From an uncultured Alphaproteobacteria bacterium (GTDB lineage Bacteria; Pseudomonadota; Alphaproteobacteria; Rhizobiales; Ancalomicrobiaceae): 64,000 nucleotides of DNA. The stretch is taken from contig CALBKH010000096.1 in the NCBI GenBank assembly GCA_937892955.1, forward strand, positions 8,623 through 72,622, written 5' to 3'. Positions 35,936 through 43,884 of this stretch are shown one piece after another; position 1 is the first letter of the stretch; each line of letters begins with the position of its first letter. The notes below the pieces were generated by a model, which was not told the origin of the DNA, did not search any database, and was given only the letters and a program-made list of their open reading frames with translations. The position numbers and the translations under genes are program-made.

Positions 35936-36223
35936 ATGAGCGCCTACGTCATCTTCGACGTCCGGATCGACGATCCGGCACGCTATCAGGAATTCATGAT
36001 CGGTGTGAAACCGGCGCTGGAGGCGGCCGGCGCGAAATATCTCGCCCGCGGCGGCGAACACCGCGTCTACGAAGGCGATTGGGAACCGCGGCGCATCGTG
36101 CTGCTCGAATTCCCGACGCTCGCCGCCTGGGAGGGCTTCTATCACGGCCCGGTCTACCAGGGCCTGAAGGCCGTCCGCGACGCCTGCAGTTCGGCGCGGC
36201 TGGTCGGCGTCGAAGGGCTCTGA
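35936..36223 (+). CDS. DUF1330 family protein
   Basis: 95 residues of the dimeric alpha-beta barrel type: SAYVIFDVRIDDPARYQEFM, AAGAKYLARGGEHRVYEGDWEP, then IVLLEFPTLAAWEGFYHGPVYQ. This is the DUF1330 pattern. The biochemical role is unknown for the family. The ATG follows GTGAGGGGGGACC. It is divergent from glpD with 176 bases between. Confidence 0.9.
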   Translation: MSAYVIFDVRIDDPARYQEFMIGVKPALEAAGAKYLARGGEHRVYEGDWEPRRIVLLEFPTLAAWEGFYHGPVYQGLKAVRDACSSARLVGVEGL

Positions 36224-36405
36224 CGCGCTCCCGCGCCGAGCCGAGAGCGGATACCGGGAGGTCCCGAGGGCGATTTTTCGCTTCGCCGGTGAAAATCGGC
36301 AATTCGGTGCTGGTCCCGACCGCCCTCGATCGAGTTGACTGAAGCGCGGCGCAGCAGCTCGTTGCGCCGCGACGGAATTGTTTCACCGCCCGGACCTCGA
36401 CCGAC

Positions 36406-37194
36406 ATGTGCGAACTCCTCGGCATGAGCGCCAACGTGCCCACCGACATCCGCTTCTCCTTCGCCGGCTTGGCGCGACGCGGCGGCGAGACCGGTCCGCA
36501 CGGCGACGGCTGGGGCATCACCTTCTATGAGGACCGCGGCTGCCGCTCCTTCCACGATCCCGAGCCCTCGGCGAAGTCCGACATCGCCCGCCTGCTGCGC
36601 GCCTATCCGATCCGCAGCCGCGTCGTCGTCGCCCACGTGCGCCGCGCCAACCGCGGGCGGGTGGCGCTGGAGAACACCCACCCCTTCACCCGCGAACTGT
36701 GGGGGCGGCCGTGGAGCTTCGCCCACAACGGTCAGCTGAAGGGCATCAAACGCCTACCCCTCGGCCGCTTCCGCCCGATCGGCGCCACCGACAGCGAGCA
36801 CGCCTTCTGCCGCATCCTCGGCGACCTCGAAACGCGCTTCCCGTGCCTGCCCTCGCCCGCCCGGCTCGACGCGGCGCTGCCCGAACTCTTCGCCCGCCTC
36901 GCCGAGCTCGGCGTCTTCAACTGCCTGCTCAGCGACGGCCGTACCCTCTACGCCCACTGCGGCAAGCGCCTCGCGGTGATCACCCGCCGCGCCCCCTTCG
37001 GCAAGGCGACGCTGATCGACGACGACCTCCAGGTCGACTTCGCCGCCGAGACGACCCCGAACGACGTCGTCACAGTGGTCGCCACCCGCCCCCTCACCCG
37101 CGACGAGGAATGGCGCGACCTCGTCCCCGGCGAGACGCTGATCCTGCGCGACGGCGAGACCGTGTCGCGCCGCGCCGGCCGAGTGGTGCCGTGA
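36406..37194 (+). CDS. Class II glutamine amidotransferase (YafJ-like)
   Basis: 262 residues. Met1 is followed by Cys2 (MCELLGMSANVPTDIRFSF), the N-terminal nucleophile of Ntn amidotransferases. Other signatures are GETGPHGDGWGITFYEDRG, VVVAHVRRANRG and the glutamine pocket SFAHNGQLKG. The protein stops after the glutaminase domain with no synthetase part, as in YafJ, whose partner and product are unknown. Confidence 0.92.
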   Translation: MCELLGMSANVPTDIRFSFAGLARRGGETGPHGDGWGITFYEDRGCRSFHDPEPSAKSDIARLLRAYPIRSRVVVAHVRRANRGRVALENTHPFTRELWGRPWSFAHNGQLKGIKRLPLGRFRPIGATDSEHAFCRILGDLETRFPCLPSPARLDAALPELFARLAELGVFNCLLSDGRTLYAHCGKRLAVITRRAPFGKATLIDDDLQVDFAAETTPNDVVTVVATRPLTRDEEWRDLVPGETLILRDGETVSRRAGRVVP

Positions 37195-37347
37195 CGCGTT
37201 AGGCCGCCGTTCATCGCTGCGCGCTAAGGATCGATCCGTCCCGCGAAATCGTCGCACCGCCGGGCGGGGTACGGCGTCGATCTTCGCGGTGGAGCGGGCT
37301 CCGCCTGCCGGATCGTGTCGTGGCGACACGAGGGGACGGGCAACGAT

Positions 37348-38535
37348 GTGACGGCGTATGGTCGGATGACCCCCATCGACGTGGTGATGATCGGCCCCTT
37401 CCCGTCCGACGCGGCGCGGATCGAAGGCGGCGTTCAGGCCTCGCTCTTCGGCTTGGCGAGCGAGCTGGCGAAGCACGCCGGGATCGCGAGCCTGCGCATC
37501 ATGGCGACGCCGGTGCGCCCGACCTCCGGCATCCGACGCGACCGCGTCACCGGCATCGACGTCACCTTCCTCGACACGCCGGCGCGCCTTCTCGTCTCCT
37601 CGGTGCTCCGTGTCCCGGTGATCCTCGAGGCGCTCTCCGGCCCGAAAGCTCCGCTGCTTCATCTCCACGGCACCGGGATCGTCCAATCGGTGGTGTTGAT
37701 CGCCGCCCGCCTCCACCGCATTCCGACCGTCTGGACCATGCACGGCATCACCGAGAAGGAGATGTGGGCGGCCCTGAAGCGCGAACCCGGGCTCAAGTCC
37801 GTCGCCCGTTTCCTGCTCTATGCCGGCTGCGAGCGCCTGCAACTTCGTCTGACGCGCCACCTCGTCGTCGACACGCCTTATGTCGGTCGCGAGATCCGCC
37901 GCCGGTCGCGGGCGAAGCCGCTCGCCATCCCGCAGGGGATCTTTCCCGAGGAGCTGACCGCCGCCCGCGTCGACGATCGGCCCGACCCGGTGGTGATCTC
38001 GCTCGGCGTCGTTCATCCGCGCAAGGGTCACCATCTCGCCCTCCGCGCCTTCGCCGATGTCGTCCGCACCGTGCCCGAAGCTCGCCTCCTCGTCGTCGGC
38101 TCGCTCGCCGACCCGGCCTATCACGACGAACTCGTGCGCACCGTCGCCGACCTCGGTCTCGTCGATCGGGTCGAGTTCCACATCGGCGTGTCGCGCGACG
38201 AGGTGCTCGCGGCGCTGCGCCGCGCCCGCGTCTTCGCTCTCCACTCCCAGGAGGAGAGCCAGGGCATCGCGCTGTGCGAGGCGATGGCGGTGGGACTACC
38301 GATCGTCGCCACCCGCGTCGGCGGTATCCCCGACGTGATCGGCGCCAGCGGCGCCGGCTATCTCGTCGAATACGGCGACGTCGCCGCCATGGCCGGTCAT
38401 CTGACGCGGCTGCTCACCGACGACGATCTCCACCACACCATGGCCACCGCCGCGCTCGGCCGCGCCGGCGACTTCGCTTGGGGGCCGGTCACCGACCGCA
38501 TCCTCGAGGTCTACCGCGACGCCCGCGGGGACTGA
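37348..38535 (+). CDS. Glycosyltransferase family 4 (group 1)
   Basis: 395 residues in the GT-B fold. The N-terminal MIGPFPSDAARIEGGVQASLFGLA binds acceptor and ISLGVVHPRKGHHLALRAFADV begins the nucleotide-sugar half. The EX7E motif is E-SQGIALC-E in QEESQGIALCEAMAVGLPIVATRVGG. The GTG at 37348 was preferred because AGGGGAC lies at the right distance; the ATG at 37366 (MTPIDVVMIG) is an alternative without a clear site. It is cytoplasmic and stands alone, so its target polysaccharide is not known. Confidence 0.88.
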   Translation: MTAYGRMTPIDVVMIGPFPSDAARIEGGVQASLFGLASELAKHAGIASLRIMATPVRPTSGIRRDRVTGIDVTFLDTPARLLVSSVLRVPVILEALSGPKAPLLHLHGTGIVQSVVLIAARLHRIPTVWTMHGITEKEMWAALKREPGLKSVARFLLYAGCERLQLRLTRHLVVDTPYVGREIRRRSRAKPLAIPQGIFPEELTAARVDDRPDPVVISLGVVHPRKGHHLALRAFADVVRTVPEARLLVVGSLADPAYHDELVRTVADLGLVDRVEFHIGVSRDEVLAALRRARVFALHSQEESQGIALCEAMAVGLPIVATRVGGIPDVIGASGAGYLVEYGDVAAMAGHLTRLLTDDDLHHTMATAALGRAGDFAWGPVTDRILEVYRDARGD

Positions 38536-38564
38536 GCCCCGCCGCGTCGCGGCCTTTCCTCATC

Positions 38565-39935
38565 TCACACCGCGATCCGCCGCGCCGCCTCGTCGAGGCT
38601 CGCCCGGAGGGCGTCGACGAGAGTGTCGATCTGGCGCTCGGTGATGATCATCGGCGGGCAGAGGGCGAGCGCATCGCCCATGGCGCGGCTGATGACGCCG
38701 TTCTCCTGGAGGATGCCGGCGACCATCGCCCCGAGCTTGCCGACCGGATCGAGCGCCTTCTTCGCCGCCTTGTCGGTGACCACCTCGACCGCGGCGATGA
38801 GCCCGACGCTGCGCACCTCGCCGACCAGCGGATGATCGGCGAGCTGGCCGAGCCGCTTCTGCATGTGGGCGCCGACGGCGCGCACGTTGGCGACCAGATC
38901 TCGCTCCTCGATGATGGCGAGGTTCTCCAGCGCCACCGCCGCGGCGACCGGATGGCCGCCGGCGGTGAAACCGTGACCGAGGGTGCCGATGCGGTTGGAT
39001 TCGTCGGCGATCGGCTCGAAGACCCGCTCGTTGATCATCAGCGCCGAGATCGGCAGGTAGGACGACGAGAGCTGCTTGGAGCACACCACCACGTCCGGCT
39101 TCATGCCGTAGGTGGTCGAGCCCCACATGTTTCCGGTACGCCCGAAGCCGCAGATCACCTCGTCGGCGACCAGCAGGATGCCGTACTTGTCGAGCACCAC
39201 CTGGATCTTCTCCCAATAGGTCGCCGGCGGCACCACGACGCCGCCCGCGCCCATCACCGGCTCGGCGAAGAAGGCGGCGATGGTCTCCGGCCCCTCGGCG
39301 AGGATCAGCGCCTCGAGATCGGCGGCGAGCCGAGTGGCGAAGGCCTCCTCGCTCTCGCCCGGCAATCCCTCGCGCCAGTGGTGCGGGCTCGAGGTGTGCA
39401 GCACCCCCTCGATCGGCAGATCGAAGGAGCGGTGGTTGTTCGGCAGCCCGGTGAGGCTCGCCGAGGCCAGCGTCACGCCGTGATAGCCGCGAATCCGCGA
39501 GATGAACTTCTTGCGCTGCGGCTCGCCCAGCGAATTGGAGCGGTAACGCAGGAGCTTCATCACCGTGTCGTTGGCTTCCGAGCCCGAGTTGGTGAAGAAC
39601 ACCTTCGACATCGGCACCGGTGCGATCGAGACCAGCTTCTCGGCGAGGTCGATCACCGGTCCGTGCGATTTGTGGCCGAACGTGTGGTAGAACGGCAGCC
39701 GCCGCATCTGCTCGGCCGCAGCTGTGACCAGCCGCTCCTCCGAGAAGCCGACGCCGACGCTCCACAGCCCGGCCATCGCCTCGATGTAGCGCTTGCCGTG
39801 GATGTCGACGACGTGGACACCGTCGCCGCGCTCGACCACCAACGGCCCGATCTCCTGATGTCGCCGGGCGTCGGTATAGGCATGGAGATGATGGGCGATG
39901 TCGCGGGCTTCCGGCGAATTCGGCGCATGAGTCAC
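38565..39935 (-). CDS. Class III PLP-dependent aminotransferase
   Basis: 456 residues of the omega-amino-acid/putrescine-type aminotransferase group. The PLP lysine is K287 in VVVCSKQLSSSYLPISALM, preceded by LLVADEVICGFGRTGNMWG. SNSGSEAND-type NSGSEAND is at 116-123 and TLGHGFTAGGHPVAAAVALENL follows. The start codon is GTG at 39935, with GAGGGAG seven bases before it. Substrates in this family range over putrescine, taurine, beta-alanine and 4-aminobutyrate; nothing in the neighbourhood decides. Confidence 0.93.
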   Translation of the reverse strand: MTHAPNSPEARDIAHHLHAYTDARRHQEIGPLVVERGDGVHVVDIHGKRYIEAMAGLWSVGVGFSEERLVTAAAEQMRRLPFYHTFGHKSHGPVIDLAEKLVSIAPVPMSKVFFTNSGSEANDTVMKLLRYRSNSLGEPQRKKFISRIRGYHGVTLASASLTGLPNNHRSFDLPIEGVLHTSSPHHWREGLPGESEEAFATRLAADLEALILAEGPETIAAFFAEPVMGAGGVVVPPATYWEKIQVVLDKYGILLVADEVICGFGRTGNMWGSTTYGMKPDVVVCSKQLSSSYLPISALMINERVFEPIADESNRIGTLGHGFTAGGHPVAAAVALENLAIIEERDLVANVRAVGAHMQKRLGQLADHPLVGEVRSVGLIAAVEVVTDKAAKKALDPVGKLGAMVAGILQENGVISRAMGDALALCPPMIITERQIDTLVDALRASLDEAARRIAV

Positions 39936-40323
39936 GGGTGGGCTCCCTCGGTGCGGTACGCGGTGCCCGACGTCGCTGCGACGACGGAACCGCGGAAGAG
40001 CCGCACTCTAGCCGAGACGGCGCGAAACGCACCCCCGGATCGCGAAGGTCCGCCCCTCGCTCGCCGCCCTGCTTCGCCGAAGAATGCACGGCGCCCGAGC
40101 GTCGTCGCCCCGCCTCGTCGAGATGCTCGGCTCGATGCCTTCCCATGCCAATATTCGCCTCGTCAGAAATGACGAAGTCCGGATCTCCCGGCAGGAACAC
40201 TCGGCGGCGATGGTATTCGACGACGCGCGATCGTATGGAATTCCGCGGATTCTGCGGCTTTGGTTTATGATTTGTTGACCTCTCGACCGCACGATTTTGG
40301 CTGAGATTCCGTGGAGACGTGAG
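39936..40323. other. Divergent intergenic region (aminotransferase / chemoreceptor)
   Basis: 388 bases without a credible gene. The right half is AT-richer. It holds a perfect dyad TCGTCA-GAAA-TGACGA (40160-40175) and a possible -10 box TATGAT (40266-40271, plus strand) for the chemoreceptor gene, without a clear -35 partner. Confidence 0.4.
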
Positions 40324-42048
40324 ATGGCCTATTCACTACGAACCCTGGCGGCGGCCGGAGTGATCCTCCTGGTGCTGTTCAACGTCGCCACGATCGGGCT
40401 GATCTCCCGGGCGAAATCCGTGAGCCTGTCGAGCTCCGACAACGTCGCCCAACACTTCGATCTTCTGACCGGCGACGTGATCCCGCTCGGCACGAACATC
40501 AAATCGATTCAGATCGACGTGATCCAGGTCCAGCAGTTCCTCCAGGACGTCTCCGCCACCCGCGGCGAGAACGGGCTCGACGACGGCTTCAACAAGGCGG
40601 CCGAATTCGCGAAGAAGTTCGAGGAGGATGTCGAAGCGGCTCGCGCCATCGCCGTGAAGCTCGGCCGCATCGACATGCGCGACAAGCTCGACGCCACGAC
40701 CGCCGCCTTCGCCGATTTCTATCGGGTCGGCAAGGAGATGGCCGAAGCCTACGTCGCCGGCGGCCCGTCCGCCGGCAACAAGATGATGCCGGAATTCGAC
40801 GAACGCAGCGACGCCATGAACGCGACCATGGAAGCACTGCTGGCGACCCGCGACGGCATCATCGAGGGCACCACCCTGCGCATCGCAGAAGAAGTCGAGG
40901 CGGTGAAGACGACCATCGCCGGAACGGCGACGATCACCTCCGCCGCTGCGGCCCTGGCCACGCTCGGCCTCGTCCTCGCCGCCCTCGCCTTCCTGCGCTT
41001 CGTCGTCCGTCCGATCGGCGCCCTCACCGGCGTGATGGAGCAACTGACCTCCGGCCGCCGCGGCATCGCCGTACCGCATACCCGCAATCGCACCGAGATC
41101 GGCCGCATGGCGCGCGCCACCGACGTCTTCCGCGTCGCCATCGAGGAGCGCGAGACGCTCCAGGCCGAACGCGCTCAGGAAGAACAACGCATGGAGGCCG
41201 AACGCCGGAGCGAACGTCTCGCCCTCGCCGACAATTTCGCCGCCACCGTCGCCGGCGTCGTCGAGACCGTCGGCCACGTCGCCGAGACCATCGCCGCCGG
41301 CGCCCACCGGGTCGACACCATCGCCCACACCACCGCCGGCAGCGCCGGCGCCGCCGCCACCGCGGTCGCCGCCGCCTCCGGCAACGTCTCCACCGTCGCC
41401 ACCGCGACAGAGGAACTGTCGAGCGCCATCGACGAGGTCGGCCGCCGGATGCATCAGGCCGGCACCGTCTCCGCCACCGCGGCGCAGCAGGCCGAGCGCA
41501 CCAACGTCATCGTCCGCGAACTTTCGGACGCCACGCTGCGAATCGGCGAGATCGTCGACCTGATCAACGCCATCGCCTCGCAGACCAACCTGCTCGCCCT
41601 CAACGCCACCATCGAGGCGGCGCGCGCCGGCGAGGCCGGGCGCGGTTTCGCGGTGGTTGCCCAGGAGGTCAAGAACCTCGCCCAGCAGACCGCCAAGGCG
41701 ACCGAGGAGATCGCCCAGCAGATCGGCACCGTCCAGAACGTCACCGGCAGCGCCGTCGACGCGATCCGCGACATCACCACCACCGTCGACGAGATCTCGG
41801 CGATCTCCCGCTCGATCATCTCGGCGATCGACGAACAGGCCGCCGCCACCCGCGAGATCGCCCGCTCGATCGACGATGCCGCGACCGGTACCGATCGGGT
41901 CCATGCCAACATCACCGCGGTGGACCGCTCGACGCGCGAGACTTCGGACGCCGCCGGCTCGATGGTCTCGGCCTCGGACGAACTCGGCGCCGTCGCGACG
42001 CGCCTGCGCTCGGAAGTCGCCGGCTTCGTCGCCCGCATCCGCGCCTGA
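40324..42048 (+). CDS. Methyl-accepting chemotaxis protein
   Basis: 574 residues. One membrane helix lies at about 8-27 and a second at about 200-222, enclosing a helical periplasmic sensor of about 170 residues. A HAMP linker (FVVRPIGALTGVMEQLTSG) follows, then the coiled-coil signalling domain with the conserved tip INAIASQTNLLALNATIEAARAGEAGRGFAVVAQEVKNLA. The start at 40324 has GGAG six bases upstream; nine earlier codons lack this. No CheW-binding partner or che gene is nearby, so it is an orphan receptor. The ligand is unknown. Confidence 0.94.
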   Translation: MAYSLRTLAAAGVILLVLFNVATIGLISRAKSVSLSSSDNVAQHFDLLTGDVIPLGTNIKSIQIDVIQVQQFLQDVSATRGENGLDDGFNKAAEFAKKFEEDVEAARAIAVKLGRIDMRDKLDATTAAFADFYRVGKEMAEAYVAGGPSAGNKMMPEFDERSDAMNATMEALLATRDGIIEGTTLRIAEEVEAVKTTIAGTATITSAAAALATLGLVLAALAFLRFVVRPIGALTGVMEQLTSGRRGIAVPHTRNRTEIGRMARATDVFRVAIEERETLQAERAQEEQRMEAERRSERLALADNFAATVAGVVETVGHVAETIAAGAHRVDTIAHTTAGSAGAAATAVAAASGNVSTVATATEELSSAIDEVGRRMHQAGTVSATAAQQAERTNVIVRELSDATLRIGEIVDLINAIASQTNLLALNATIEAARAGEAGRGFAVVAQEVKNLAQQTAKATEEIAQQIGTVQNVTGSAVDAIRDITTTVDEISAISRSIISAIDEQAAATREIARSIDDAATGTDRVHANITAVDRSTRETSDAAGSMVSASDELGAVATRLRSEVAGFVARIRA

Positions 42049-42051
42049 ACG

Positions 42052-42081
42052 TCGCGGCCGGCGCTCTGCCGCCGGCCGCGA
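42052..42081 (+). terminator. Terminator-like hairpin after the chemoreceptor gene
   Basis: TCGCGGCCGGCG (42052-42063) pairs perfectly with CGCCGGCCGCGA (42070-42081) around a 6-base loop, three bases after the stop codon. There is no T-run, so it may work with Rho or as a 3'-end stabiliser. Confidence 0.55.
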
Positions 42082-42181
42082 TCCGCGACACCACCGCCAC
42101 GGCGGCGCACACGCGTCTTCGCCCCGCGTCCGGCCGCCCCGCGACCAACCTTCGCGCCCCCTCTGCGACGGCGAGAAGTCG

Positions 42182-42209
42182 TTGACCGGTCTCGCAAATG
42201 AGCTAAGGT
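42182..42209 (+). promoter_or_regulatory. Candidate promoter of opgGH
   Basis: TTGACC (42182-42187), 16 bases, TAAGGT (42204-42209), leaving a leader of about 130 bases before opgG. Read by eye. Confidence 0.4.
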
Positions 42210-42345
42210 CCGATCGCCTCCGGAGATCATCGGTCCCGGTCGGCGATGCGCTTCGTCCACCCGCTGCGCGTCGGCGAGGATCGATGCCGGTCGGAGGCGG
42301 CCCTTCGCCGTAATTCCGGCCATCTTTCGGCCGACGGACTCGCCC

Positions 42346-43884
42346 ATGGACCGCCGCGCATTCCTCTCCTCGTCGCTTTCCCTCGCCGCCGCCCTCGGCC
42401 TGGGAGCGAACGTCACACCCGCGCAGGCGCAGGCGCCGGCGCCGCCACCCCAGACCCCGGTGGGAACCCCCTTCGGTTTCGCCTGGCTCAAGGACGAGGC
42501 CCGCCGACTGGCCGCAGCCCCGCGCAAGGCGCCGAGCACGCCGGTTCCCGCCCGCTTCGCCGACATCGCTCACGATCAGTATCGCGACATTCGCTGGAAG
42601 CCCGATCTCCTGATCTGGCGCGACGAGAAGCGCGGCTTCCGTCTCGAGCCGCTTCCCGCCGGCTTCGTCTATCGCACCCCGGTCGAGATCCATCTCGTCG
42701 ACGAGGGGCTGGCGTTGCCCATCCCCTTCGACCGCGATCGCTTCGACTGGGGCTCGAACGTCGCCCCGCCCGAGGACGGGGTCGTGCTGCCCTTCTCCGG
42801 CCTCAAGCTGCGCCGACCGCGTGATGCCGATCGCTGGCAGGAGTTCGCGGTCTTCCAGGGCGCGACCTACTTCAAGGCGATCGCTCGCGATCAGGTCTAC
42901 GGCCTGACGGCGCGCGGGCTCGCCATCAACACCGCCGAACCCGACGGCGAGGAGTTCCCCTATTTCTCGCGCTTCTACGTCGAGAAGCCGGAAGAGAACG
43001 CCCAGACGGTGCGGCTCTACGCCCTCCTCGACAGCAAGATGGTGACCGGCGCCTATCGCTTCACCATCCGCTCCGGCGACGAGACCAACATCGACGTCGA
43101 ACTGACGCTGTTTCCGCGCGAGGATCTCGGCCACGTCGGCCTCGGCGCCCTCAATTCGATGTTCTTCTACGGACCGATCGGCCGCGGCCGCAGCGACGAG
43201 ATCCGCCCGGCGGTGCATCTCTCCGACGGCCTCGCCGTCGTCACCGGTCTCGGCGAACGTCTGTGGCGGCCGCTCGCCAACCCGCGCACCCTGCAGATCT
43301 CCGCCTTCGGCGACGAGAACCCGCACGGCTTCGGCCTCGCCCAACGGGCGCGCAGCTTCGCCGAATATCAGGATCTCGAACGGCGCTGGGATCTCTGCCC
43401 CTCCGCCTGGGTCGAACCGGTCGGCGACTGGGGCAAGGGCTCGGTCGTCCTGGTCGAGATCCCGTCCGACAGCGAGATCCACGAGAACATCACCGCCTAT
43501 TGGCGGCCGAAGGCCAAGATCCCGGCCGGCCAGGAATTCTCCGCCGCCTATCGGCTGCGCTGGACCGGCGCCGGCCTCGCCCCGAACGATATCGGCCGGG
43601 TGGCCGAGAGCCGTGAAGGCCAGGGCGCGGAAGGCGCGTGGCGGCGCTATGCGATCGACTTCGTCGGCCCGATGCCGCCGGTCGGCGCCGTCAAGCTCGT
43701 CGCCACCACCTCCGCCGGCCGGATCGTCTCGCCGGTGCTGAGGCCCAATCCTGCGACCGGCGGCTATCGCGTCACCTTCGATCTCGACCCCAAGAATGCG
43801 CCGATGAGCGAACTCAGGGTACAGTTGACCGACGGCCAGAAGCCGATCAGCGAGACTTGGCTCTATCGCTGGGTCGCCGCGTGA
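42346..43884 (+). CDS. opgG: Glucan biosynthesis protein OpgG/OpgD (MdoG family), Tat-exported
   Basis: 512 residues. The N-terminus MDRRAFLSSSLSLAAALGLG is a twin-arginine-type signal ending near AQAQA (about residue 29), like OpgD of E. coli. The mature protein has the MdoG fold with FGFAWLKDEARRLAAAP, YRDIRWKPDLLIWRDEKRGF and AYRLRWTG. It acts in the periplasm on the nascent beta-glucan made by OpgH. Its stop overlaps the opgH start (GTGA), so the pair is coupled. Many rhizobia use NdvB cyclic glucans; this organism has the OpgGH system. Confidence 0.92.
   Translation: MDRRAFLSSSLSLAAALGLGANVTPAQAQAPAPPPQTPVGTPFGFAWLKDEARRLAAAPRKAPSTPVPARFADIAHDQYRDIRWKPDLLIWRDEKRGFRLEPLPAGFVYRTPVEIHLVDEGLALPIPFDRDRFDWGSNVAPPEDGVVLPFSGLKLRRPRDADRWQEFAVFQGATYFKAIARDQVYGLTARGLAINTAEPDGEEFPYFSRFYVEKPEENAQTVRLYALLDSKMVTGAYRFTIRSGDETNIDVELTLFPREDLGHVGLGALNSMFFYGPIGRGRSDEIRPAVHLSDGLAVVTGLGERLWRPLANPRTLQISAFGDENPHGFGLAQRARSFAEYQDLERRWDLCPSAWVEPVGDWGKGSVVLVEIPSDSEIHENITAYWRPKAKIPAGQEFSAAYRLRWTGAGLAPNDIGRVAESREGQGAEGAWRRYAIDFVGPMPPVGAVKLVATTSAGRIVSPVLRPNPATGGYRVTFDLDPKNAPMSELRVQLTDGQKPISETWLYRWVAA

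Larger units (their letters stand above)
42049..42345. other. Intergenic region between chemoreceptor and opgG
   Basis: 297 bases without a gene. It contains the receptor's terminator-like hairpin (42052-42081) and the candidate opgGH promoter (42182-42209). The rest is featureless GC-rich sequence. Confidence 0.4.

Noticed and set aside
43638..43880. Longer N-terminus for OpgH inside opgG
   Set aside because: The extension is an out-of-frame reading of opgG; the GTG overlapping the opgG stop is the natural start.
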